A stretch of DNA of 64,000 nucleotides from JAGQOZ01 sp041399205 (GTDB lineage: Bacteria; Planctomycetota; Planctomycetia; Pirellulales; Pirellulaceae): contig JAWKTK010000030.1 in NCBI GenBank assembly GCA_041399205.1, positions 1-64,000 on the forward strand, written 5' to 3'. This document shows, piece after piece, positions 49,841 through 59,203 of this stretch (its first letter is position 1; the number at the start of each line of letters is the position of its first letter). The translations under genes were made by a program, and so were the position numbers. The notes below the pieces were generated by a model. The model was given only the letters and a program-made list of their open reading frames with translations. It made no database searches and was not told where the DNA came from.

Positions 49841-52342
49841 TCATTCCGTGCGACGATCGACCGAATAGCCTTTCGGTTGGCTATTCACGGCGCTGCGTGG
49901 AATGCGTTTCATCTGCAGGTCTCGAATCCATTCGTTGTACCGAAACCAATGTACCGGGACTTCGGCCAAGTTTGCCTGCGGATCAACCAGCTCTTGATGA
50001 GGCCGACCGTTATACGAGACTATAGTTACCGCAGAAACTTGGGGACGACGGCCACATTTTTCTTCCCAAATCGCGGCCACTCGTCGAGCGTAGCGGCGCA
50101 AGTAAAACGGCTGAGCACTGGAGTGCATGTATTTGGACATGGTCATGTCCTGCAGACTATTCCAGTGAATGCGGAGAGTTTGCTTTTTGTCGGTCTGCGA
50201 GTCGGCGATGTAGGCCAACGGCAGTAGGTCTTTTGTATCTGCGCCCAATGGGCCGTAGTGAATCACAATCGGCTCCGGAATCTGGCTGTCAAGATCGGCG
50301 ACGTTTGGCGGACGCGTATTGAGACCATGAACAAACGCGGTTGGATCGATTCGAGTTGAACTGTTCGACTGAGGCAGCAATACTTGACGGTCTTCGACAA
50401 TAAAAAAAGCGGCCGGGCGAGCAGGTTCGCCCTGTAATGCAAACGGATAGATTCTCCGAACGATGGGTCGAACAATTGCCTGCAGATCGGCATCCGCCAT
50501 AAGTTTGCGAATCTGCAACTGGACATGATGCAAGGTGACGACGGCATCTTGCGAATTGGCGATGCCTCGTTCCAAGTTCACCACGGCCGACCGCAAAGAC
50601 GCCAGTGAAGTGACGGCCGTATTTGGTGACTCGGCCGAACGACTTTCCGCCACAATCTGATCGATGGCCTGGGAAACGGACAGCGGCACCAGTAGTTCGG
50701 GTTCACGTTGATAAAGGTCTCGCCACACGCCGTTGGCGCGAATAGCCGCTACGTTGTCGGCGTAACTGACTTGCCTGCCGCTGTACGGATTATAGATGAT
50801 TCGTTCGCCCAGTATCGGTTCTAGCACCACGGAGAATTCAGGCATTTCAGGCCAGAGAACTTGGCCTGGCGAGATTTTTCGAAACAGTTGTTTTTCGAAC
50901 GGCCAGTTTTGCCAATGAACTACTGGGTTATCGTTTGCCGCTGACATGACGGCCGCATCTGCAATTCGCAATTGATGACCGACCGCATGGCGAGTGTCCG
51001 CCTTGAGTCGCCAGCTGAAGCTGAAGCCTTCGTAAGTAAATCGAGAATCACTGTTGATAAAGTGGTGTCGAACGGGCAAAAGCGATTGCCAGACTAGCCA
51101 CAGCATGACACTCGCCACAATCCATTTACTTGCTCGACGGCCGTCTACGTCTACGTCTACGTCGCCGTGACTTTTCGAAACAGTCGGCGACAAGCTCCAA
51201 CCAAGACTCGCTCCGACGACCGGAAACACAATGCCGCCGATCACCGCCCATTTCATATTCGGACGGCCCCAGTTGGGACGGCCCCAGTTGGGACGGCCCC
51301 AGTTGGGACGGCCCCAGTTGGGACGGCCCCAGTTGGGACGGCCCCAGTTGGGACGGCCCCAGTTGGGACGGCGAAGCCAGCCGGCAAGTCGCTGTGGCCA
51401 ATCGGGATCCAAGAAGATAGTAGCTGTCGTGATGCCTAGGATGGGGAACCAGCCAATATCATCGAACAGAAACAGGAAATTGATGGAGTGAAAAATGAGC
51501 ATCAAAATCAAGCCGAAAATACGAGTGCGTCGGATCAACAACAGGAATCCGACCACAAGGTCAAAGATGGTACCGATCCACGCCAAGGCATAGGCCAGTT
51601 CAGGCAGATGCAAGAAATCCTGAAGTGCCGTTAGTTGGCCAGAAGATAAAATCGCTTCGTACGGTGCCGTAGTGTTTTTGTCGGCCAGGAACCAACGCAC
51701 TGGTACGGCATCAAGCAGCCAGTCGTAATGCAACTTCGCAATTCCCGCATAGAAATAGGCAATCACCAACTGGCCTCGTAAAACAAACAGTGTCCAAAAT
51801 GGAACACTGGAAGTTCGCGTTCTTTTCAGCCAAGCGTCAAGGCTGAATCGGTTTGCCGCCGGCATCCAAGCCAGCAAGAAACATGTCAGCAGTTCCAAGT
51901 AAAAATGACTTTGCCAATACGTACGAGTCGATTCGACAGCAAACAGATAGCCCCAAATCAAGAAGACCAGAACCGATGAAACTCTGTACAGGAGTCCAAG
52001 TGCCATCGAGATGCCTGCGACACAAAGCAGAATTGCCAAGGCATAAATTACGGTTGGCGAAAGGAGCGGTAGCCATTCGAATCCTTCGAAAGGCCAGTGA
52101 AACCGGATATCGTTTCCGGTGTAGTAGTTTTGTAAAGGCGTACCGGTGGTGACGGCGGCATCGTGCGGCACCAGCAGCGACCAACCTTCCAGCGCCATTA
52201 AAACGCCGACGCAGATTCGAAAGACGGCAAGTGACGCGCCGTCCACCGAGGTCGCAAGCAGTTTCGCAATTTCAGATCGCGAATGAACGGCGATGTCAGA
52301 TGATTCATTGACGTAAGGCAAGGCGCAGGAACTCGCGGGCAA
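49841..52342 (-). CDS. HTTM / vitamin K-dependent gamma-carboxylase-like integral membrane protein
   Basis: 833 residues. TTG 52342 is the only start after an in-frame stop, so the exact start is uncertain. About five to seven hydrophobic helices lie in residues 35-310. The motif SHFYLELL (His146) matches the NHSYL region of human GGCX with His160, and AGIAKLHYDW (Lys203) matches AG-KKLDADW with catalytic Lys218. Spacing is 57 versus 58 residues, so both presumed catalytic residues are kept. A (RPNWG)x7 insert follows at about 325-359, then a helix, another helix and a soluble C-terminal domain of about 400 residues. The family carboxylates Glu using reduced vitamin K. Its neighbour is a calcium-loop protein. 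Activity is inferred, not shown. Confidence 0.8.
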   Translation of the reverse strand: MPASSCALPYVNESSDIAVHSRSEIAKLLATSVDGASLAVFRICVGVLMALEGWSLLVPHDAAVTTGTPLQNYYTGNDIRFHWPFEGFEWLPLLSPTVIYALAILLCVAGISMALGLLYRVSSVLVFLIWGYLFAVESTRTYWQSHFYLELLTCFLLAWMPAANRFSLDAWLKRTRTSSVPFWTLFVLRGQLVIAYFYAGIAKLHYDWLLDAVPVRWFLADKNTTAPYEAILSSGQLTALQDFLHLPELAYALAWIGTIFDLVVGFLLLIRRTRIFGLILMLIFHSINFLFLFDDIGWFPILGITTATIFLDPDWPQRLAGWLRRPNWGRPNWGRPNWGRPNWGRPNWGRPNWGRPNWGRPNMKWAVIGGIVFPVVGASLGWSLSPTVSKSHGDVDVDVDGRRASKWIVASVMLWLVWQSLLPVRHHFINSDSRFTYEGFSFSWRLKADTRHAVGHQLRIADAAVMSAANDNPVVHWQNWPFEKQLFRKISPGQVLWPEMPEFSVVLEPILGERIIYNPYSGRQVSYADNVAAIRANGVWRDLYQREPELLVPLSVSQAIDQIVAESRSAESPNTAVTSLASLRSAVVNLERGIANSQDAVVTLHHVQLQIRKLMADADLQAIVRPIVRRIYPFALQGEPARPAAFFIVEDRQVLLPQSNSSTRIDPTAFVHGLNTRPPNVADLDSQIPEPIVIHYGPLGADTKDLLPLAYIADSQTDKKQTLRIHWNSLQDMTMSKYMHSSAQPFYLRRYARRVAAIWEEKCGRRPQVSAVTIVSYNGRPHQELVDPQANLAEVPVHWFRYNEWIRDLQMKRIPRSAVNSQPKGYSVDRRTE
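51261..51372. repeat. 15-bp minisatellite encoding RPNWG repeats
   Basis: Seven perfect copies of GGACGGCCCCAGTTG and a partial eighth (GGACGGC) lie in tandem inside the carboxylase-like gene. The unit is a multiple of three, so on the minus strand it encodes (RPNWG)7 without breaking the frame. The copies have no base differences, a sign of very recent expansion or contraction by slippage; copy number probably varies between strains. Confidence 0.95.
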
Positions 52343-52554
52343 ATATCAGGAAACGGCACCGCCCCATTCAACCATGGAATCAATGCTTGATAAGTTTTCC
52401 CCGCGCTTTTCGCATGCAGCAAAGAAGAATCGGTTTGAGTTGAGTCCCCGACTCACACTCTTTGCCACTTGTCTATTTACGCATAAGCAGAACGTTCGCC
52501 TACCACTTGTCGACACAAATAAACAGGAAATAATCGTTCGGCAAGTCTTGGCAA

Positions 52555-52591
52555 CAAAAAAGGGGCTTCTCGCACCCGAGAAGCCCCTTTT
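52555..52591 (-). terminator. Rho-independent terminator of the 52624-54693 gene
   Basis: The stem GGGGCTTCTCG / CGAGAAGCCCC with a short loop and T tract on the minus strand lies about 30 bp past the stop. It is nearly the same hairpin as at 41024 behind the paralogous gene. Confidence 0.85.
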
Positions 52592-52623
52592 GACTTTTAA
52601 CACAAAAACTGGACGAATTTCGA

Positions 52624-54693
52624 CTATTTACGTCGCAGCTTCAGCAGCCCCAACAGGCTGACAAAGATCATCGTCAAACCAGCAGGTTCGGGAACTGCAC
52701 TTACTGCAGGTCGAGGACCTCGTTCAAAGCCACCTTCGGTGAAAGCGGCCACGAAGTCGCTGGTGTCGAATTTGCCGTCCAGATTCCAGTCACCTTCGGA
52801 CCAAGTGGCGGCTTGTCCGGTTTCGAACTTACCAATGGTGAAGACCTGGACGAAGTCGCCCGTGCCGAATTCCCCGTCACCGTTGGAATCACCGATCCAA
52901 GTGCCAATTAGGTTTGCCACCATTTCATTCACGTCTGCGGCATTGGCCAGACCATCGCCTGTCACATCAAAGGCAGCGTTACCAAGCTGCATGACCTCTA
53001 GGTCCGCGGTGGTAACACTTCCGTCGCCATTGAAGTCGCCAGTCAAGTTTCCTGGGCAGCTGCCCAAGCAGACTCGGCCAGTGGCCGCATCAAACACCCA
53101 GTTTTGGTTCGGATTGACCGAAACGATCGTTGGCGTTCCTAAGATCGTATCGGCATCAATGATGCGAAATGCTTCACCATTGGAAACATCGCCAGAAGCG
53201 GCAATCTGGAACGTGGCGCCGTCTACGTTCAGGATGGTGGTGAAAACGGCTGGATCGGGGTTTTCAACCACAAACTGGTCGGCATCTCCAGTATCACCGT
53301 TGACGTCGAACTGGAATTCTCGCGAAGTCAAAACTTCAGCTGACAGGTCAGCACTGGCCAGTGGCGCTGCCGACGTTGTTACAGACCAACCATAAACGCC
53401 ATCGCCCAATAGCTCCCAACCGTTTGCTGGATTGGCGTCTTCCAAAACAGCATCGTTCAAGATGGCGATTTCAAAGCTATCTCCGCCGCCTCGTTCGTGG
53501 AACGAACCGGTGATGGTGGTGGACAGTTCTTCGGCCAATTCAAACGTACCAGTCGTCCACGCGTGGCCGCGATTTCCTTCGAATCGAATTTGATCGTCTT
53601 GGAAGTTATCGTCTTCAAATTCAATCAATTCGATACCTGGGATAGTTACCTGACCACCGTCATCCGAACCGAACGAAATGGACCAAGAACCGGCAGGAAT
53701 GACGACGTCCGCGGTTACCTGAACCACAAAGTCATTCATGCTGGTGTCGGCAACGCCATTGGGATAGGGATAGTTTTCACCATACGTACCGCCACCGCCA
53801 GCGAAATCGACAACAGGATAGGCGCCAATGGCGGTCTCGCCTTCAAAGTCTTCCAGAATCAATTCGGCAGTAGTGTGGTCACCAACCGTTTGGCCGTGTT
53901 CTTCGAACGTGACAATTCGGCCCGTGAAACCGGGAACGCCGTCTTGAACCGGTCCAAGCACTTCGTTACTGCGAGTGCCTTCGTAAAGTTCTTGTCCGAA
54001 AGAACCTTGTCCACCAACGTAAATTGGCGGCACCACGCCATCCGGATTGCCGAAGAATTTGATTTCACCAATCTGGAAATACGCGCCGTTCGGATTGTTC
54101 AGCGTATCGTACGTGGCCATACGGAAGTATTCGTAGCTTTGTTCCTGAACAGGAAAGTCTTCTCCTGAACTAAATAGAGCCACTTGCAGACGTTCATCCC
54201 ACGGGCTGATCCCGTCTTCGTAGACGTAGATATCAGTGTAGTCGTTACCGTTATTTGAACCTTGAATAGCCCAGAAAATCGGATCGCGTTCTGGTACGTC
54301 ATTGGCAGAAGAAACGGTGAAGTGCGTCAAAAAGTGAGGCACGGGCAATTGGGCAGAAACCCAAGCAGGATTGTCTTCGTCAATACCTCCGCCCATGCCA
54401 CAGCACCATTTGTCGTTGCCGGGACCCAAGCGATTGTCGAACACATTGAAGGCAAATTCGCCGCCGCCAAAACCTTGTTCGTCACTGGAATCAAAGATAG
54501 CGTCGTAACCGATATCGGCGTCCGCAGCACCATCGTCACCCAGATCAGTCAGGTCATTACCAAGCAACGCACCGGTTCCGGTTCCCAGGATTTCAAACGC
54601 CTGGACGGTTGGTCCGGAAAAACACAAGCAGCAGCCGCTAACCGCAGCGACGGCCAACGTTTTCCGACGCAACCAAGAAAGTCTCGTCTTCAT
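52624..54693 (-). CDS. PEP-CTERM surface protein with dockerin-like end
   Basis: About 689 residues from ATG 54693, which has GAGG six bases upstream; the TTG four codons earlier is rejected. Signal peptide (TLAVAAVSGCCLCFSG). The N-terminal about 200 residues are a beta-rich, discoidin/F5-8-like region (SAQLPVPHFLTHFTVSSAND, FWAIQGSNNGNDYTDIYVYED, GAYFQIGEIKFFG). The PA14-like region (IPAGSWSISFGSDDGGQV), the unnamed module (NVDGATFQIA, GEAFRIIDADTILGTP) and the dockerin-like loops (DFNGDGSVTTADLE, GDSNGDGEFGTGDF) are collinear with 41091-43330. It ends VPEPAG, helix, LRRK, a PEP-CTERM signal. Intact. Probably surface-displayed with an unknown ligand. Confidence 0.9.
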   Translation of the reverse strand: MKTRLSWLRRKTLAVAAVSGCCLCFSGPTVQAFEILGTGTGALLGNDLTDLGDDGAADADIGYDAIFDSSDEQGFGGGEFAFNVFDNRLGPGNDKWCCGMGGGIDEDNPAWVSAQLPVPHFLTHFTVSSANDVPERDPIFWAIQGSNNGNDYTDIYVYEDGISPWDERLQVALFSSGEDFPVQEQSYEYFRMATYDTLNNPNGAYFQIGEIKFFGNPDGVVPPIYVGGQGSFGQELYEGTRSNEVLGPVQDGVPGFTGRIVTFEEHGQTVGDHTTAELILEDFEGETAIGAYPVVDFAGGGGTYGENYPYPNGVADTSMNDFVVQVTADVVIPAGSWSISFGSDDGGQVTIPGIELIEFEDDNFQDDQIRFEGNRGHAWTTGTFELAEELSTTITGSFHERGGGDSFEIAILNDAVLEDANPANGWELLGDGVYGWSVTTSAAPLASADLSAEVLTSREFQFDVNGDTGDADQFVVENPDPAVFTTILNVDGATFQIAASGDVSNGEAFRIIDADTILGTPTIVSVNPNQNWVFDAATGRVCLGSCPGNLTGDFNGDGSVTTADLEVMQLGNAAFDVTGDGLANAADVNEMVANLIGTWIGDSNGDGEFGTGDFVQVFTIGKFETGQAATWSEGDWNLDGKFDTSDFVAAFTEGGFERGPRPAVSAVPEPAGLTMIFVSLLGLLKLRRK

Positions 54694-54990
54694 CGTACAC
54701 CTCAAATCAAAGAATAGCAGTACAGAAACACTTGCCCCACTTGGAAGGTCAACGCGTTAATCCCCGCGCACGTTCTGGCAAGAAAGAAAGCCAGAATCCT
54801 GCAGTCCTCCCCACCAAAAAACACCAAGAACTGCAAGTGCTAATACGCCGACCAGGTCCAGCCTGGGCACACCTCAAGGCGGCTCTATTGTCTTCGCCTG
54901 GTGAACGGTAGTCAATCAGCAATCTAAATAGAAATCTATCAACAAAGTAGTTGAGTGCTTTTGCGCCTCGTCCCCGCAACGACCTGCCGC

Positions 54991-55815
54991 CTACTCCTTA
55001 CGGTCATCAAGAAAAACACGCAAGTCAGTCAAGTTATCGGTGTTAATAAAATCAACTCCTGCGTCGGCCATGACTTGCCAACCGGCCTGGTTGTCGGGGA
55101 TGGCCCAGAAGCGAATTTTTTTTCCCTGGCTATGAGCTTGGCGAACCAGCTCGTTCAGCTTGGCGTGTTCTTCGTTCGACATCGGCCCGTCGCCTCGCCA
55201 GCGAAAATGAGCTCCCCACCGATCGCTGATCACGGGCATCAGCGAATTCGCCTTATTCGCTTCTAGATCGCTCAACCGACCGTCGACGGCAGCGAAGCGC
55301 CGCGATTGCGACTTCATCAAAGCCTCTGGACGATTACCGCTAATCACAATGGTCACGGCTTTTTGATCAACTTCTTCGCCGTTAAAAGACGTTAATAGGT
55401 CCGCGTATTTCCGAAACAGTTGATCTAATGCCTTGTACGTCGATTCGCCTTCTGTCTTGATATCCACCAACAAGGTAATAGTGGGGCCATTCGCATAGAT
55501 TCGTCCACCATTCTTGACGGCCAAGGCTTGCAGGGGTATCAAGTAAAGCTTCTCGAGCGTTTTTTCTCGGTCAATTTCGCTACGGCTGTGCGCCACTACC
55601 AACTGACCTTCGTCCAAGAAGACGTCCGCCTCGATACTGCAAAAGCCGTTTTCCACGGCATCCAGTAGCGGACGATCATGATAGTAATCGTTATGAGCAT
55701 GTGCTTGTTCCAGCGGACGAACGCCGTCGGCTCTGGCCGCCGTAGGCACTGGCATCAGCATTCCACATACGGCAATCACAGGCGCCAGCACGTTCATGAC
55801 GGGCAAAGTATTCAT
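54991..55815 (-). CDS. Secreted GDPD/PI-PLC-like protein (AIM6-type)
   Basis: 274 residues from ATG 55815 with AAGGA upstream. Signal peptide (NVLAPVIAVCGMLMPVPTAARA). It starts with AHAHNDYYHDRPLLDAVENGF and CSIEADVFL, the HAHNDY and E-x-D pattern of AIM6-type phosphatidylinositol phospholipase C/glycerophosphodiester phosphodiesterase TIM barrels. LVVAHSRSE (second His), LLVDIKTEGES, ISDRWGAHF and GVDFINTDNL follow. Probably hydrolyses a phosphodiester in the periplasm or outside; substrate unknown. Length is normal. A stand-alone gene upstream (in minus sense) of the PEP-CTERM gene. Confidence 0.85.
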   Translation of the reverse strand: MNTLPVMNVLAPVIAVCGMLMPVPTAARADGVRPLEQAHAHNDYYHDRPLLDAVENGFCSIEADVFLDEGQLVVAHSRSEIDREKTLEKLYLIPLQALAVKNGGRIYANGPTITLLVDIKTEGESTYKALDQLFRKYADLLTSFNGEEVDQKAVTIVISGNRPEALMKSQSRRFAAVDGRLSDLEANKANSLMPVISDRWGAHFRWRGDGPMSNEEHAKLNELVRQAHSQGKKIRFWAIPDNQAGWQVMADAGVDFINTDNLTDLRVFLDDRKE

Positions 55816-55944
55816 CAATCCAGTTCCTTCGTTGCGAAATCAGACGGACGGAATTTCCTGGTCATTCCAGCGACGCCGAAGGTCGCCGTTTTGTCACGTG
55901 ATCATACCAAAAATTCAGGCTGGCGAAAAAACGCGTTCGGGTGC

Positions 55945-55983
55945 AAAAAAACACGCTCGGCAAAGTCTCGCCAAGCGTGTTCT
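55945..55983 (-). terminator. Rho-independent terminator of secDF
   Basis: ACACGCT-GGC pairs with GCC-AGCGTGT around a short loop, with one mismatch, followed on the minus strand by a run of T (plus-strand AAAAAAA). It lies 35 bp beyond the secDF stop. Confidence 0.85.
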
Positions 55984-56017
55984 TGATTACGTTCAATGCG
56001 AAAAAGTTTCAGCCAAG

Positions 56018-59000
56018 CTAACTCGCCGAGTTTGCCACGGCCTTTTCTCGTTTTGGCTCCGGAACATCAAAACGATCCGAAAGCCATAACAACACCGGCG
56101 ACGCAATAAAGATAGAACTGTACGTACCTACCAGCACGCCGACGATCAAGCAAAACGCAAAGGCATGCACGCCTTGTCCACCAAGGACGTATAGAATGAG
56201 CACCACAATCAACGTCGTGACCGAAGTCAGAATCGTTCGACTCAAGGTTTGATTGATACTTTGATTGATCATGGAACTGGTAAGCCGAGGACTCTTGCCT
56301 TTGACTTCGCGGATGCGGTCGAACAACACGATCGTATCGTTCAACGAATAACCAATAATAGTCAACAAGGCAGCCACAACTGGCAGGCTGATTTTGAATT
56401 CGTTAATCAACAAGAATCCGAGCGGCTTGTACAAATAATGTGTTAAAGCCAATACGCCGATGGTAACTAAAACGTCGTGCACCAAAGCGGCAACCGCAGC
56501 CAAACCGTAAACAATTCGGTGAAATCGCACCCACAAGTAGACAACGATTCCCAGTAATGAAAATACAACGGCCGTGACTGCTTGATACGTTTTGTCGGTA
56601 GCAATCTTTCCACCAACCGTGTCGGCCTTCATCCAGACGGGCGATCCTTCCAAATCGGCTTTCAGCTTACCTAGGACCTGATTCAGTTCGGCTTCAGAAA
56701 CGGGCATCCTGACAGTCCATTCCTTGTATCGAGCAGAACTGCTGCCATCCCATTGGTCATTGGTTATTTCAATGTCGGTTAGTTCGAACCCTAAACCGGT
56801 GACCGCATCTTCAATGGACTGGCGCAACGTCGCCGCGTTGATGTTCTCATCGAAGGATAAAGTCGACTCCAATCGAGTCACGTTCGTTTGGCCAAACACG
56901 GCCCAAAGGGAGTTGGCCGGCAGTGCCATGCTTTGATCTGAAGGTGCCGGTTGCTCTACGTCAGATTCGGTTAAATCGACCGCTGGTTCGGCAGCGTCTG
57001 CTTCTTCCGAAACGTCCGACGCTGCCTCTTCTGGCGTTTCCGACGCATCCGCAGAATCATCTGCTTCTGTGGTAGAAGGTTGCGATTCGTTAACCGTCGA
57101 ACCTGCTTGATCGGCCGCGTCCGAGGTGTCCGATTCCGTTTCGTTTGCCTGTCCCGTCAGATCGAAATTCGAATTAACCTCGGCTTCGCTACTTGCCGAT
57201 TCCGTCGAACTGGCTGCACCGGCATTGTCTGTGCCGTCGACCTGAACCGGTTTGGGCGGCGTAAAATCGAGCTTGTGCGTTTCCAGAAGCAACGTGCCTG
57301 CCTTAACAAACCGAGTCATCAGGCCGCTTTTCACGCCGTCCACGGTCAGTTCCGTGTCTCCCGACTGGGTTGACGTATCAATCTGATAAATACGATTGTC
57401 TTCGTTTTCTGCCTGAATTCCGGTAACCCACAAATCGTCGGCCAATCCATCGATCATGGTTCGAACATCTTCGATCGGCATTGGCTCGGTCAGCTTGACC
57501 TGTACCGAATTTCCACCAGCCAAATCGATATCAAACATTTTGGAGCCTCGAGAAAACGCGGCGCCAATTCCCACCACGATCAACACTGCGGAAAACACGA
57601 GTGCCAACGACCGTTTGCCGAATACATCAAAGTTGGCTCGTGAAAGAACTTGCATCATCGACAAGTCCTTGATCCAGCGTTGGCGTTCGCCTATTTCAAA
57701 CACCAGTCGCGAACAGAAAATCGCGGTGAACAAACACATCAGAATGCCCAAGATCAAAGTGACGGCGTAGCCCTGCAAGCGTTCACCACCAATACCATAC
57801 AGAACCAACGCGGTAATCAAGTTGGTTACGTTAGCATCTAAAATGGTTGGCATCGCTCGTGCAAAACCATTGCGAATTGCCATGCGTAAAGCGCCGCCAT
57901 TCTGTCGCTCTTCACGAATACGCTCAAAGATCAGCACGTTCGCGTCCACCGACATACCGACGGTCAGTACCAAACCGGCTAAACCTGGCAATGAAAAAGC
58001 GGCATTCAAAAAGATCATCGCTGCTAGAATGAACAGCAAGTTCAGCAACAAAGCAGCGCTGGCTACCATTCCCGCAAAGCGATAGTAGATCAACATGAAT
58101 ACCAGCACGCCTGCCAACGAAACACCAATAGCTAACTTGCCTTGACGAATCGTGTCGGCACCCAACAACGGATTGACAGTGCTTTCGCTAATCGGTTCCG
58201 TCTTCAGAATCGCGGGCAGCGAACCTGCGTTCAAGATTTCGACCAAAGATTGCACTTCTTCGTCCGAAAAATTCCCTTCGATCGTTCCGCTATCGACGAT
58301 AACCGAATTGATGGATGGAGCAGAAATCAGTTCGTTGTCCATCACAATGCCCAACCGAGCTTTAAAGCCAGTGGTTGAATTCGGCTTGTTCTTTTCGGTC
58401 AGGCCAGCCATGTTCTGCGAACCACGTGCGTCCAGGTTGAAGAAGATAGCCGGACGCATGCGCTGGTCCATTCCTTTGCGTACCGAACGAATTTGCTCTC
58501 CGTCCAAGTCATACAGCGAATCGACGTACATCAATACTTCCAGATTGCCGCGAACTTCCCGAGTCTTTTCGCCGGTGACATCCACCTTGTACTTTGGAAC
58601 ACCGTTTTCATCCACATAGTCGACGGCGACACCCACCCAACGACCAACGACGCGACCACTTTCATCCCTGATTTCGTAAGCGCCCGGCTTTTCGTCCGCT
58701 AGCTCAATGACATCCTGGTGATCGCGGCGATTGGCAACAATCAGAAACTCCAAGAAACCGCTACTAATAATTACCTTCTTGATGCGTTCGATTTCTTGGT
58801 CACCCACATTGGGAATCACAATTTCAATCTGCTTGGCACCATATTGCCGAATCACGGTCTCCTGAACCCCACCGGGATTGATTCGCATGCTGAGCGAACG
58901 CACCAAGCCTTTCATCATGTCTTCTGACACGCCGCTTCCGGTATCTTCTTCGCCATCACCCATGATGCGTTTGGTGGCGTCTTCGTCCACTTCGTACACC

Positions 59001-59203
59001 AGGATGGTACCACCTTTCAGGTCCACGCCCTGCTTTGGCGGTCCTTCGAAATAGACAATCAGTGCAGATATTCCAATCAAAAACGCGATCAAGCCAGCCT
59101 TCCAACCGTGGTCGGGCATACGCAGCGAAGTGGCCACATATCGCGAAACAAGAAACGAAAGAATCAGGATCCCAACAAGGACTCCGACGACAAATGGCGA
59201 CAT
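56018..59203 (-). CDS. secDF: Protein translocase subunit SecDF (fused SecD and SecF)
   Basis: 1061 residues; SecD and SecF as one chain, as is common in planctomycetes. SecD: first helix, GVDLKGGTILVYEVD motif, a periplasmic domain, then GLAGLVLTVGMSVDANVLIFERIREE (the membrane Asp motif of proton-driven translocation). SecF begins at about residue 515 (SRANFDVFGKRSLAL); FDIDLAGGNS, and IIGYSLNDTIVLFDRIRE at about 970. About 100 residues (about 650-755) are an acidic, Ser/Asp/Glu/Ala-rich low-complexity insert inside the first SecF periplasmic domain, which is unusual. The protein pulls preproteins out of SecYEG using the proton gradient. tgt lies upstream on the same strand, the usual neighbour; no yajC lies between. 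Confidence 0.95.
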   Translation of the reverse strand: MSPFVVGVLVGILILSFLVSRYVATSLRMPDHGWKAGLIAFLIGISALIVYFEGPPKQGVDLKGGTILVYEVDEDATKRIMGDGEEDTGSGVSEDMMKGLVRSLSMRINPGGVQETVIRQYGAKQIEIVIPNVGDQEIERIKKVIISSGFLEFLIVANRRDHQDVIELADEKPGAYEIRDESGRVVGRWVGVAVDYVDENGVPKYKVDVTGEKTREVRGNLEVLMYVDSLYDLDGEQIRSVRKGMDQRMRPAIFFNLDARGSQNMAGLTEKNKPNSTTGFKARLGIVMDNELISAPSINSVIVDSGTIEGNFSDEEVQSLVEILNAGSLPAILKTEPISESTVNPLLGADTIRQGKLAIGVSLAGVLVFMLIYYRFAGMVASAALLLNLLFILAAMIFLNAAFSLPGLAGLVLTVGMSVDANVLIFERIREERQNGGALRMAIRNGFARAMPTILDANVTNLITALVLYGIGGERLQGYAVTLILGILMCLFTAIFCSRLVFEIGERQRWIKDLSMMQVLSRANFDVFGKRSLALVFSAVLIVVGIGAAFSRGSKMFDIDLAGGNSVQVKLTEPMPIEDVRTMIDGLADDLWVTGIQAENEDNRIYQIDTSTQSGDTELTVDGVKSGLMTRFVKAGTLLLETHKLDFTPPKPVQVDGTDNAGAASSTESASSEAEVNSNFDLTGQANETESDTSDAADQAGSTVNESQPSTTEADDSADASETPEEAASDVSEEADAAEPAVDLTESDVEQPAPSDQSMALPANSLWAVFGQTNVTRLESTLSFDENINAATLRQSIEDAVTGLGFELTDIEITNDQWDGSSSARYKEWTVRMPVSEAELNQVLGKLKADLEGSPVWMKADTVGGKIATDKTYQAVTAVVFSLLGIVVYLWVRFHRIVYGLAAVAALVHDVLVTIGVLALTHYLYKPLGFLLINEFKISLPVVAALLTIIGYSLNDTIVLFDRIREVKGKSPRLTSSMINQSINQTLSRTILTSVTTLIVVLILYVLGGQGVHAFAFCLIVGVLVGTYSSIFIASPVLLWLSDRFDVPEPKREKAVANSAS

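Noticed and set aside
51130..51491. Plus-strand ORFs full of DGPSW and GTAPV repeats
   Set aside because: They are shadows of the RPNWG minisatellite within the minus-strand gene.
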